Origin: CAZFVY01 sp964522665
Lineage (GTDB): Bacteria > Verrucomicrobiota > Verrucomicrobiia > Limisphaerales > CAZFVY01
Assembly (NCBI GenBank): GCA_964522665.1
Contig: CAZFVY010000098.1
Coordinates: 1 to 28,233 of the forward strand
Length of the DNA: 28,233 nucleotides
Direction: 5' to 3'
The notes below the pieces were generated by a model. That model worked only from the letters and a program-made list of their open reading frames with translations. It was not told where the DNA came from and ran no database searches. The position numbers and the translations under genes were made by a program. Below are positions 13,525-22,468 of this stretch, in pieces. Positions within the stretch are counted from its first letter, which is position 1. Every line of letters begins with the position of its first letter.

Positions 13525-16500
13525 ATGTCAATGCCGCCGCCAATTCCTGAGCGTGAAGCTGAGCGCGTCGCGGCGCTGCGCAAGACGCGCTTGCTCGACT
13601 CCCTGCCTGAACGCGACTACGATGACATCGCCTACCTTGCCTCCGTCATTTGTCAGACCCCGATTGCCCTGATTTCGCTGGTTGATTCGAGCCGTCAGTG
13701 GTTCAAGGCCAAGGTTGGGTTGAGCGCGGATGAGACTTCCCGCGACGTCTCGTTCTGCGCCCACGCGATCACGCAGCGTGAGATTTTTGTTGTCGCCGAC
13801 CCGACGCGTGATCCGCGATTCGCCGCCAATCCGCTCGTGACTTCCGAGCCGGCAATCCGGTTTTACGCGGGCGCCCCGCTGGTGGATTCGGACGATCTGG
13901 CGCTGGGAACCCTTTGCGTCATCGACCGTGTCCCACGCGAACTTAGTTCCGAACAGAGGGTGGCGCTGACGGCGCTGGCCCGCCAGGTGATGGTGCAAAC
14001 TGAGTTGCGGACGCGTTGGCTGCGCCAGCATGAAACCGAGCTTCTGCTGAAGGAAAGCACGCTGTTGCAGAAGGCAATCCTGAATTCGGCGAATGTTTCG
14101 ATCGTCTCGACGACCGTCGATGGGACGATTCGCACCTTCAATCGGACCGCCGAGCGTTGGTTGGGCTACACGAGCGCCGAGGTCGTGGGCAAATTGACGC
14201 CCGCGATCTTTCATGACCCGCGTCAGGTGGCGCTTCGCGCCGAGGAGTTGAGCGAGGAATTGGGCTGGTCGGTGCAACCCGGGTTCGAGGCGTTCATCGC
14301 GAAGGCGGTTTTGGGAACCCCGGACGAGAATGAATGGACTTACATCCGCAAGGACGGCAGTCGCTTTCCCGTCGCCTTGTCGGTCACCGCGATGGTTGAT
14401 GAGAATGGCGCCGTGACCGGTTACATGGGGATCGCGACGGATATTACGCGCCGCCGCCGGGCGGAGCAGGTGTCGCAGCGTCAAGCCGCCGAGTTGAAGG
14501 AGCGCGCGGATTTGCTCGACCTGACCCACGATTCCGTGATGGTGCGCCGATTGGATGGCTCCATCACTTTCTGGAACGCCGGCGCGCAGCGCATGTACGG
14601 CTGGTCGCCCTCCGAGGCGGTGGGAAAGATTTCGCACAATTTACTGCAGTCTCGCTTCGCGGTGAGCTTGGAGGAGGTCAACGCCGAACTGCTCCGCACG
14701 GGAAGCTGGCAGGGCGAACTCGATCATGCCCGGCGCGACGGAGAGCGGCTGATCGTGGCGAGCCGCTGGGCGCTTCAGCGTGATGAGTTGGGAAATCCCG
14801 CCGCGGTTCTGGAACTCAACACCGACATCACGGATCGCAAGCGCTACGAGGTGGAATTGGCGCGGGCGCGTGACGCCGCGTTGGCGTCGGCCCATCACAA
14901 GGCGGAGTTTCTGGCGAACATGAGCCACGAGATTCGCACGCCCATGAACGGGGTCATCGGCATGGCGAATCTGCTCCTCGACATGGAACTAAGCGCGCGC
15001 CAGCGCGAATATGTCGAAACCATCTGCCGCAGCGGCGAGTCGCTTTTGACGATCATCAACGACATTCTCGATTTTTCCAAGATCGAGGCCGGCAAAATGA
15101 CGGTGGAGTCGCTTGATTTTGACTTGCGCCAGTGCGTCGAGGACACGCTCGAGACCCTCGCGGGCGCGGCGCACGCGAAAAAACTCGAACTTACGGCGGC
15201 GCTGGAAGCCGACGTGCCGACGGCGGTGCGCGGCGACCCGGGGCGTCTGCGCCAGATTCTGTTGAACCTGGTTGGCAACGCGATCAAATTCACGGCCCAA
15301 GGGGAAGTAGCCGTGCGCGTGAACCGCGTGAGCCGTGACCCGGATCGGCTGGAACTTCGGTTCACCGTCGCTGATACCGGCATCGGCATCGCGCCGGAGG
15401 CTCAAAAGCAGCTGTTCCAGGCCTTTTCGCAGGCGGACGGATCAACCGTGAGGAAATACGGCGGCACTGGGCTTGGCCTCGCGATTTCAAAGCAACTGGC
15501 GCAGATGATGCAGGGCCAAATTGGCGTCGAAAGTACTCCGGGCAAAGGCTCGACCTTCTGGTTCACCGTCAGGCTGGAAGCGCCGCGCTCGGTTGGCGTC
15601 ACCGCCGCGCCGGACGTTAATCTCTCGGCCGCGCGCGTCCTGGTGGTCGATGACAATTTAACCAGCTTGCAGATTCTTGAGGCGCAATTGCGGAATCGCG
15701 CGGTTCGCTGCGAAAAAACCAGTTCCGCCGCCGCCGCCCTCGCGGCCCTTCGGCGCGCCGCCGCCGCGGGCGCTCCGTTCCAGCTGGCGCTAATCGATAT
15801 GCTCATGCCGGAGTTGGACGGCCTCGGTTTGGCGCGCGCGATCAAGGCCGACCCGGTGACCTCGTCAACGCGATTGCTGCTTATGAGTTCCGCCGGATTT
15901 CAAATGAGCGACCGCGAGTTGCGTGACGCCGGCCTGGAGGATTGCTTGATCAAGCCGATCCGACAGGCGCACCTTTTCGAGAGTATGGCCCGCGCGCTGC
16001 GCGCGGATTCAACGGTCAAGGGAAGCGGCGTATCGTCCGTCTCGCGAGATCGGATCCCGGCGGCCCGCGGGCACGGCGAGCCGGCGACGACCACGCAAAT
16101 CAAGATCCTGCTGGCGGAGGACAATGCCGTCAATCAGAAGGTCGCGATGGGTCAATTAGCCAAACTCGGCTACCACGCTGACGCCGTCGCGAACGGTTTC
16201 GAGGTGATTGAGGCGGTCGCGCGAATTCCGTACGACATCATTCTGATGGACTGTCAAATGCCTGAAATGGATGGGTATCAGGCTTCTTTGGAACTGCGGC
16301 GCCGCGAAGCCGTCGGCGGGCTGGCCGCCCGCCGGGCGCCGCTCCACATCATCGCCTTGACCGCCCACGCGATGGAAGGTGACCGGGAAAAATGTTTAGC
16401 CGCCGGCTTCAACGACTATTTGGCCAAGCCGGCCAAAATCGCCGAGCTCGAGGCGGCGATTGCCCGGTGGCGGCCAGCGCCGGTCGCCCCTGCGACGCCC

Positions 16501-16926
16501 GAATTCGGCGCCGGTTCTGACGCCGGCGTGGACGGAGCTCGTCCCTCGGCGTTGGTCGCGCCGCCCGCCGGCGCCACCTTGCCGAGCGAGCCGCCGGTGG
16601 ACTTGGCGCAGTTCCGCGACATTTGCGATGACGACCCAGTTCGAATGCGGGAGACGGCGGAGTTGTATTTTGAACTGGCGGACGAATTGGTGGCGGAGCT
16701 GGACGCCGCGGTGCGCGCCGGCGAGGTCGTGGAGATCGGGCGCGTGGCGCACAAGCTTCGGGGCGGCAGCTCCACGTGTGGATTCCGCGCGCCGTTGGCG
16801 CCGCTCGAAGCCTTGGAACGCTTGGGTTCGAGCGGCCGGCTTGACGGCTCCGCGGAATTCGCGCTGGCGACCCGGAAGGCCGTGGCGGAAGTGCGGGAAT
16901 TCCTGCGAAAGTCTCCCCCCTGGTAA
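13525..16926 (+). CDS. Hybrid sensor histidine kinase (GAF-PAS-PAS-HisKA-HATPase-REC-REC-Hpt)
   Basis: A 1133-residue phosphorelay protein with no transmembrane segments, so cytoplasmic sensing is likely. Order: GAF domain (about 20-160, including VSFCAHAI and APLVDSDDLALGTLCVID), PAS1 (about 185-310), PAS2 (about 325-445), HisKA with FLANMSHEIRTPMNGVIGM and phospho-acceptor His468, and HATPase with N-box RQILLNLVGNAIKFT (about 574-588), G1 DTGIGIAPE (617) and G2 GGTGLGLAI (646). REC1 has VLVVDDN and Asp758 (LIDMLMPELDG), REC2 has ILLAEDN and Asp909 (LMDCQMPEMDG), and the C-terminal Hpt domain has His1076 (VAHKLRGGSS). All acceptors for a His-Asp-His relay are intact. No separate DNA-binding regulator is adjacent, so its final target is unknown. 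The GAF ligand cannot be inferred. Confidence 0.93.
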   Translation: MSMPPPIPEREAERVAALRKTRLLDSLPERDYDDIAYLASVICQTPIALISLVDSSRQWFKAKVGLSADETSRDVSFCAHAITQREIFVVADPTRDPRFAANPLVTSEPAIRFYAGAPLVDSDDLALGTLCVIDRVPRELSSEQRVALTALARQVMVQTELRTRWLRQHETELLLKESTLLQKAILNSANVSIVSTTVDGTIRTFNRTAERWLGYTSAEVVGKLTPAIFHDPRQVALRAEELSEELGWSVQPGFEAFIAKAVLGTPDENEWTYIRKDGSRFPVALSVTAMVDENGAVTGYMGIATDITRRRRAEQVSQRQAAELKERADLLDLTHDSVMVRRLDGSITFWNAGAQRMYGWSPSEAVGKISHNLLQSRFAVSLEEVNAELLRTGSWQGELDHARRDGERLIVASRWALQRDELGNPAAVLELNTDITDRKRYEVELARARDAALASAHHKAEFLANMSHEIRTPMNGVIGMANLLLDMELSARQREYVETICRSGESLLTIINDILDFSKIEAGKMTVESLDFDLRQCVEDTLETLAGAAHAKKLELTAALEADVPTAVRGDPGRLRQILLNLVGNAIKFTAQGEVAVRVNRVSRDPDRLELRFTVADTGIGIAPEAQKQLFQAFSQADGSTVRKYGGTGLGLAISKQLAQMMQGQIGVESTPGKGSTFWFTVRLEAPRSVGVTAAPDVNLSAARVLVVDDNLTSLQILEAQLRNRAVRCEKTSSAAAALAALRRAAAAGAPFQLALIDMLMPELDGLGLARAIKADPVTSSTRLLLMSSAGFQMSDRELRDAGLEDCLIKPIRQAHLFESMARALRADSTVKGSGVSSVSRDRIPAARGHGEPATTTQIKILLAEDNAVNQKVAMGQLAKLGYHADAVANGFEVIEAVARIPYDIILMDCQMPEMDGYQASLELRRREAVGGLAARRAPLHIIALTAHAMEGDREKCLAAGFNDYLAKPAKIAELEAAIARWRPAPVAPATPEFGAGSDAGVDGARPSALVAPPAGATLPSEPPVDLAQFRDICDDDPVRMRETAELYFELADELVAELDAAVRAGEVVEIGRVAHKLRGGSSTCGFRAPLAPLEALERLGSSGRLDGSAEFALATRKAVAEVREFLRKSPPW

Positions 16927-16954
16927 GCCGCCTGAGCCCGGACGGGACCCGGCG

Positions 16955-17620
16955 TCAACGCGCCTCCGTGATCGAACAGCCGACGGCGGGTTGAAAGTTC
17001 GCGGGCGCGCTTTTGCCCGCGAGAATCGCTTCGATCGTATCCGCTAAATCATGGCGGGATGCCTCGGGTCGCTCGCGTCCAAGCTCAATGTACCGGTCGT
17101 CAATCCTCCCGTGATAGAGCAACTCTCCCGCCGGTCCGAAAACCGCCGCTTCCGGCGTCACCCGCGCTTTCGCCAGACGGACCAACTGATGCCTGGCATC
17201 CCGGACCGCCGGCAGGCCGAATTGATATTCCTTGAGGTGTTCCCGGATGGCGGTCGCGGACTCGTCGGCGTTCGGATAAACCAACTCAAAGACTACGCCG
17301 CGGGCGGCGAACGCGCTCTGCAACCGGCGTAGCTCGGGCGCGTAGCGATTGGAAATCGGGCACTCGGTGCTGACGAAAACCAGCACCGTAGCCCTGGGGA
17401 GCGGCTTGGCGAAGGGGTTCGTCGGTCGGCCGTTGAGGTCGGCGACGCCCGTCAACGCCTCGGCGCCCGGCCGCTCCGAATGGGTGGGGTCCGCCCCTAA
17501 CGGAATAACGGCGAGGCCCAGCGCCAGGCTCAACGCTACCGTTCCTCGGAACGCGCGGGACGGTCTTGGCGCCCGCGCGATGGTCCGCGCCGGTTTGCGA
17601 CATCGCGTGACATTGATCAT
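16955..17620 (-). CDS. Exported thioredoxin-like (redoxin) protein
   Basis: The 221-residue protein has a basic start, a hydrophobic segment (about residues 26-42, TVALSLALGLAVIPLGA) and then a thioredoxin/AhpC-like fold. The active-site region is VLVFVSTECPISNRYAPELRRL, with a single Cys87 in a CPIS motif in place of CXXC. A second Cys215 lies in the C-terminal PAVGCSI. This CPISN...AVGC pairing is seen in redoxins encoded with c-type cytochromes (family recollection). Cys87 and Cys215 could act as a distant redox pair (inference). The gene follows the pentahaem fusion by 10 nt on the same strand, so the two are probably one operon. Its stop converges on the kinase gene 28 nt away. Confidence 0.85.
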   Translation of the reverse strand: MINVTRCRKPARTIARAPRPSRAFRGTVALSLALGLAVIPLGADPTHSERPGAEALTGVADLNGRPTNPFAKPLPRATVLVFVSTECPISNRYAPELRRLQSAFAARGVVFELVYPNADESATAIREHLKEYQFGLPAVRDARHQLVRLAKARVTPEAAVFGPAGELLYHGRIDDRYIELGRERPEASRHDLADTIEAILAGKSAPANFQPAVGCSITEAR

Positions 17621-17630
17621 GATCCGTCGC

Positions 17631-20471
17631 TCACTCTAGCGGGCGCCGCGCGACTTTTAAAGGGGCGTTTGCGGACGGGCCGCTGAGTCCGTAGGCGCCG
17701 GGCCGTTGGAGTGAATAGATGACGGTCGCCTGGGCCGCGTGATCCGCGGCGGGATTCGCGCGGCGCGCGAGCGAGATGGCGCGGTCACGCGCGTTGTAAT
17801 CCGGGAGATAGCGCTCGTGCAGGCGGCGGTGCTCAGCGGCCCTGGCTTCGTCGTCTAATTGCGCGTAAATCTGCGATAGGTTGTAGTGCGCGGTCAAATT
17901 CTCGGAATCGAGGGACAGGGTACGTTCAAATTGCTCGGCGGCCCGCCGCAAAAACTCCCGCTGGCGGGCTTGGTTGGCGGGTCCGCGTTCCATTTTGGAT
18001 CGCTCAAAAAGGGTCAAGCCAAGCTCGTTGATCACCTCGTAGTCCTTGCTGAAGTCGAAGCCACGACGGTCCAATTCCGGGTAGCGATCGTCCAGAATAC
18101 TGCGAAACTCGGTGATCGCCTTGTCGAGAAAGCCGTTCTGTTTGTCCACCAGGCCATTCAGCCAGGCGATCGTCCAATGCGGCCCGGGTGGGTCGGATTT
18201 CGCCGCGCGTTGCAACGCCGTCACGGCTTCTTCGACGCGTCCCTCCTTGAAGTACACCCGCGCGAGGTTGAGCGGGCCATCGGCCCGCCCCAGCTTCTCC
18301 GTCTCGGCGAACGCTTGGGCGGCTTGGATCAGCTCGCCTTTTTCGCTGCCCTGGTCACCCTCGAGCAGCAGTCCGATGCCGTAGTCGTTCCATCGTTGCC
18401 ACGCGGGGACAACTGAGTCGGGGTTGGTTGGCTGGCTCCCGTCGTTGCCCACGGGAAAAATGATCCGGTCCGTGGCGATCGTGGTGATCGGAAGATCGTT
18501 CGTAAACGCCGGTCCAAAGACGTATTGCAGGTAGCGGCGGTCGAATTTTCGATAATTCAAGGCCACCTCGACCGTAATCGTCCCACTCAGATTCTCGGGC
18601 ACCGTCAAGCCGTAGTGCACCACGCGGTCGGCGCCGGGAGGAATTTGGTGGTTGTAGAGGGGCGTGAAAATATCCTGCGGATTGCGGCGATCGATGCGGT
18701 TCCCTTCGCGATCGAGCATGTAAATGTTGACGAAGTCCGACCAGGGATCGACCTCGTTAAACGGGCCAAGCCCGCCGCTGCGACCGATCACCTGGCCGCC
18801 ACTGGTGACTTTGACGTCACTCCAAACTTCGTTGGAGTCCGCCGTGCCCTGCGTAAAGGCGTGGCCCAACTTCATCGTGCGAAGGACGACTTCAATGAGA
18901 TAGCTCTTGCCCGGCTTAAGCGCGGGAACGCGCGGCCGCAACGGGGCGAGCAGCGGGCTGTCGATGGCGCCGCCTTCCTTGACGCCAAATATGTCCACGC
19001 GCAGGGAGTTCTTCAGCAACGCTTCCTCGGCCTTCAGGGTCTCCTCATCTTTCCGCAGGTAGGCCAGGCCGGTATTGGCGGCGGGGAAAAGGTGGGAATG
19101 GACATTGAGCGTGTGATTGGTCGGATTGAAGTATTTGGCGCCGAAATCCTCCGAGACCTTGAGCGGCATGTGGCAGCCGGCGCAATTCGGTTGCGCTTTT
19201 TCGGGGTAATAAAAGCTCTTGGCGTTATGTCCGGAAACGCCGCTCAAGAGGTACGGATCGTAATGGTTTTGCCCGCGGAGAAATTCCTTATAGTGGTTCA
19301 ACGCGTAGGGAATGCTGACCTTGTGACAGGTGGAGCAGAACTCGGCGGTCTTGTGGAGCGGCTTTAGAAAGGTCTTCTTATGGAACTCCGGCTTCGCTTT
19401 GATCAACTGCCGGTTGATGAACTGCAGGACCGCGTTGGTACTGAAGGCGAATGGATAATGAATCGGCTCTTCGATCGTGTAATCGGCGTTGCCGCGCGTG
19501 CTATTGACGTGGGTTATCGCGTGGCAACTGGTGCAGGTAATCCCCGCTTGGGCGGTCGGATCATTGACGTCGTCAAAATTCGGATTATCAAAGGCGCCGC
19601 TAAAAAACGGGGCCAAATCGTGGCAACCGGCGCACCAGCGGGCCGCCCGGACGTTGCCGTCCCGTTGCAACGACACCTTCCGAGTTTCACGTACGCTGAA
19701 GAGATACGGCTGATTGTTGAACGAACTGAAGTGATGGGCGCTGTGGAACCAATCGTGATAGTTGTCCGCGTGGCATTGCTCGCAATACTGATCCATCATC
19801 AACGTGCGGGCCGGGATGAAATTCCCGGTCGCGGTGCGCGCCAGCGACGGCTGAAAGTATTTCTCACCCTCCTTCGGCCCTTGGACGTTCCAGCGCCGGG
19901 GATCATGGGCGTGAAAGACGATCATCCCGACGCATCCGACCCCGACCGCCACCGCCCAACCGAGACCAACCCGCCATTTGATTTTCGGCCCGGCCAGGCG
20001 ATGCAGTACGTAAAGCCAGACGGCCGCCAGAGGGGTGATGACGTGGGCCCAATAAAGCGTCGAGCGAGCGTTCGGGTCTTTGATTGAAAATCCCTCGATC
20101 CGCATCAGCGCGACGCCGGAGATCAGGAGAATCAGAGCGGTCGCGAACAAGGCGTAACCGACGCGCACGGCCCGGCGATTGGGGCGATTGCGCGAGTTCT
20201 TGATGTGGAACACTCCGAAGATCAGAAACGGCACGATCAAAAGCAGTCCTAGGGTCAGATGGACCAGAAACATGTACTGGTAAAAGTAGTTCTGGTAGGT
20301 CTGCTGGGTGCGCCATTCCAGCAGCGTGACGCTGGAGAGGTAGGCGGAATTAGCCCCGAGCGCCGCAAAGAGGCCGAAAATCCCGAAGAGCAGTACGCGC
20401 AGGCGTGGACCCACGGCGCGCACGTACTTCTTTCGCGCAGGCGCGGGCGAATTGGGCGTTTCGTTGCTCAT
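17631..20471 (-). CDS. Membrane-spanning pentahaem cytochrome c with C-terminal TPR domain
   Basis: A 946-residue fusion. Residues about 25-190 have about five hydrophobic helices; one holds His71 and His89 and another His143 and His157, suggestive of axial ligands for b-type haems (inference). A periplasmic region follows with five CXXCH haem c sites at residues 230-234 (CEQCH), 280-284 (CAGCH), 313-317 (CTSCH), 379-383 (CSTCH) and 430-434 (CAGCH). The first is in QYCEQCHADNYHDWFHSAHH, like cytochrome c554-type domains. Residues about 500-680 are beta-rich (APLRPRVPALKPGKSYLIEV). The C-terminal third (about 715-910) is TPR-like (GPLNLARVYFKEGRVEEAVTALQ, LTAHYNLSQIYAQLDDEARAAEH). It probably moves electrons across or along the membrane; donor and acceptor are unknown. 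The redoxin gene follows. Confidence 0.9.
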   Translation of the reverse strand: MSNETPNSPAPARKKYVRAVGPRLRVLLFGIFGLFAALGANSAYLSSVTLLEWRTQQTYQNYFYQYMFLVHLTLGLLLIVPFLIFGVFHIKNSRNRPNRRAVRVGYALFATALILLISGVALMRIEGFSIKDPNARSTLYWAHVITPLAAVWLYVLHRLAGPKIKWRVGLGWAVAVGVGCVGMIVFHAHDPRRWNVQGPKEGEKYFQPSLARTATGNFIPARTLMMDQYCEQCHADNYHDWFHSAHHFSSFNNQPYLFSVRETRKVSLQRDGNVRAARWCAGCHDLAPFFSGAFDNPNFDDVNDPTAQAGITCTSCHAITHVNSTRGNADYTIEEPIHYPFAFSTNAVLQFINRQLIKAKPEFHKKTFLKPLHKTAEFCSTCHKVSIPYALNHYKEFLRGQNHYDPYLLSGVSGHNAKSFYYPEKAQPNCAGCHMPLKVSEDFGAKYFNPTNHTLNVHSHLFPAANTGLAYLRKDEETLKAEEALLKNSLRVDIFGVKEGGAIDSPLLAPLRPRVPALKPGKSYLIEVVLRTMKLGHAFTQGTADSNEVWSDVKVTSGGQVIGRSGGLGPFNEVDPWSDFVNIYMLDREGNRIDRRNPQDIFTPLYNHQIPPGADRVVHYGLTVPENLSGTITVEVALNYRKFDRRYLQYVFGPAFTNDLPITTIATDRIIFPVGNDGSQPTNPDSVVPAWQRWNDYGIGLLLEGDQGSEKGELIQAAQAFAETEKLGRADGPLNLARVYFKEGRVEEAVTALQRAAKSDPPGPHWTIAWLNGLVDKQNGFLDKAITEFRSILDDRYPELDRRGFDFSKDYEVINELGLTLFERSKMERGPANQARQREFLRRAAEQFERTLSLDSENLTAHYNLSQIYAQLDDEARAAEHRRLHERYLPDYNARDRAISLARRANPAADHAAQATVIYSLQRPGAYGLSGPSANAPLKVARRPLE

Positions 20472-20719
20472 GATTGGGGCATTCTACCCATCTGGACCGG
20501 TAAATGCCACCCATTGGATCACAATGGGGCGAGTCGGCAACTCAACTAAGGCGAACCGGATGATCGGCGGGGCGAACGGGACCGGGGGTGGGGTGAGTGA
20601 GTTGGCCGTTGATCTCCCGCGTCGTCCGGCCGGGCGGGCCGGTCCACGAATGAGTTTGGTCCTGTTTTGCCGGCCGCCGAGGGAACGGTCGAACAGAGCC
20701 TACGCCCACGCTTCCACCG

Positions 20720-20728
20720 TGGTATAAT
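20720..20728 (+). promoter_or_regulatory. Consensus extended -10 promoter
   Basis: TGGTATAAT matches the extended -10 consensus TGnTATAAT exactly. A recognisable -35 box is absent at the right spacing (20700-20705 is CTACGC), which extended -10 promoters tolerate. Transcription would begin near 20735, just before the ATG at 20747 or the one at 20771 of the exported protein. It lies in a 275-bp divergent intergenic region shared with the pentahaem operon. Confidence 0.6.
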
Positions 20729-20746
20729 TCGTGCTGGCTCGCCGAC

Positions 20747-22429
20747 ATGTTTTGTTTCAGTCTGCGGCGAATGAACTCCGCAAACCAAAGCGCCCGCGAG
20801 CGGCGCCGGCGAACGACCTGTGACGCCGTGCGTGGCTGGAAACGGCGGTTGTTTTCGTGGCTCGCGTTGAGCCTGGCGTTCACCTCGGGCCGCTGTCGCG
20901 CCGATGTCACCACGCAGATTGGGCTGAATTTCATCGGCGCCACTTTCGGGGTGGATTCCGCAGCGACGCCGCCCGACAGCAACGGGGTGATCGGCCCGGC
21001 TCATTTCGTCGAGTTTATCAACGGGCGCTTCGCCGTGTTCGATAAACTCACCGGGGTCAAAGCGTTGACGATCACGGACCTCAATTTCTGGAAGAACGCC
21101 GGGGTGACGTTCACTTCGAATCTCCGGACGACTGATCCGCGCGTGCTCTACGATCCGGCTTCGAGCCGTTGGTTCGCGTCGCAGGTCGATTTTGACCCAA
21201 GCGTCCAAGCGAGCAATCGATTCCTGATCGCCGTCTCCGCGACCGCCGATCCGACCGGGGCGTGGAACGCGTTTGCCTTCGCGGCGGACCCGGTGGACGG
21301 CAATTTTGCGGACTTTCCCACGCTGGGCCTCGACGCGAACGGCGTTTACCTGGCGGGTGACATGTTCGATCCGTCGGGTAACGGCATCGGCTCCACACTC
21401 GTGGCGATTCCGAAGAGTGATTTGCTGGCGAATCCGCCGACCATCGACCGGCGCCGGAGTTTCGGGATCATGGGCTACGACACCTACGGTGAGGTTTTGC
21501 AACCGACCGTTAGCCTCGGAGCCACGGCTGGTGGCGAAGCGATCTTGGCCGTCGAAAGCGGCGGGAACGACTTCGTCCCGCACTCTCATCTGGTCACGTT
21601 CACGGTGCAGAATGCCGCGACGCCCGACCAAATCTCCGAGGGCGATCCGGTGAAAGTTTCGATCCCGGCCTACACTGTTCCGATCAATCCGCCTCAACCG
21701 AGTGGCCAATCAACCCTGGACGATGGTGACGCGCGGCTTGGCTCGCTCGTGTACCGGGTCGGTGACCTGCTCTACGCGGTGCATGGCCTTGAGGTGAGCA
21801 AACGCGCCGCGATTCAATGGTTCGTGCTCAACGCGAATGATTTCTCCGTGGTCCAGACGGGGTTGATCACCGATCCCAGCCTCGACCTCTTCTATCCGTC
21901 GATTGCCGCCAACGCGGCCGGTGTCGCCGTGATCGGGTGCAACGCCTCCAGCCGGACCAGCTTCATCAGTTGCAACGCTTACGTGGGCGAAACCGTCAAT
22001 GGCGTGCTGACGTTCGGCTCCCGTCAGGCGCTGAAAACCGCGAGCGTGAGTTATTCGGTCATTGATTCCGATGGGGTCAGCCGTTGGGGAGATTACAGCG
22101 CCACGAGCGTTGATCCAAAGGACCCGACTCACTTCTGGACCATCCAGATGTATCCTTCGGCGAGCAAATCGTGGTCCACTCAGATTACCGAGCTGATTGT
22201 GACCCCGGTCATCCCCGTGCCGAGTCTGACGATTACCCCAACCAGCTCCGGATTGACGGTTTCCTGGCCCACCGGGTTCGACGGGTTTCAGCTTCAAACC
22301 GCGCCGGACCTTTCGTCGTCGTCGGTCTGGACGCCGGTCGTCCAGGCGCCCGTTTTGGCGAACACGCTGCTCAGCTTGGTGTTCCCAAACGCCGATCAGG
22401 CGCGCTTCTTCCGTCTGGTAAAGCCTTGA
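20747..22429 (+). CDS. Large exported protein with FFRL-type C-terminal domain
   Basis: A 560-residue exported protein. A basic region is followed by a hydrophobic segment (RRLFSWLALSLAFTSGRCRA, about residues 33-52) with a likely cleavage after CRA. The body has repeated beta-strand patterns (RFLIAVSATADPTGAWNAFAFAADP, GVYLAGDMFDPSGNGIGSTLVAIP, RLGSLVYRVGDLLYAVHGLEV), which suggests a beta-propeller, though I recognise no named family. The last 70 residues (LTITPTSSGLTVSWP, FQLQTAPDLSSSSVWTPVV, ending ARFFRLVKP) match a recurring C-terminal module of exported verrucomicrobial proteins. The start is either ATG 20747 or ATG 20771; neither has a clear Shine-Dalgarno, and with a start of transcription near 20735 the 5' leader is very short. 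It is preceded by an extended -10 promoter. Confidence 0.82.
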   Translation: MFCFSLRRMNSANQSARERRRRTTCDAVRGWKRRLFSWLALSLAFTSGRCRADVTTQIGLNFIGATFGVDSAATPPDSNGVIGPAHFVEFINGRFAVFDKLTGVKALTITDLNFWKNAGVTFTSNLRTTDPRVLYDPASSRWFASQVDFDPSVQASNRFLIAVSATADPTGAWNAFAFAADPVDGNFADFPTLGLDANGVYLAGDMFDPSGNGIGSTLVAIPKSDLLANPPTIDRRRSFGIMGYDTYGEVLQPTVSLGATAGGEAILAVESGGNDFVPHSHLVTFTVQNAATPDQISEGDPVKVSIPAYTVPINPPQPSGQSTLDDGDARLGSLVYRVGDLLYAVHGLEVSKRAAIQWFVLNANDFSVVQTGLITDPSLDLFYPSIAANAAGVAVIGCNASSRTSFISCNAYVGETVNGVLTFGSRQALKTASVSYSVIDSDGVSRWGDYSATSVDPKDPTHFWTIQMYPSASKSWSTQITELIVTPVIPVPSLTITPTSSGLTVSWPTGFDGFQLQTAPDLSSSSVWTPVVQAPVLANTLLSLVFPNADQARFFRLVKP

Positions 22430-22468
22430 TCGGTTGAATGTTTACCCGTCGGCGGGCGTCTCATCGGT

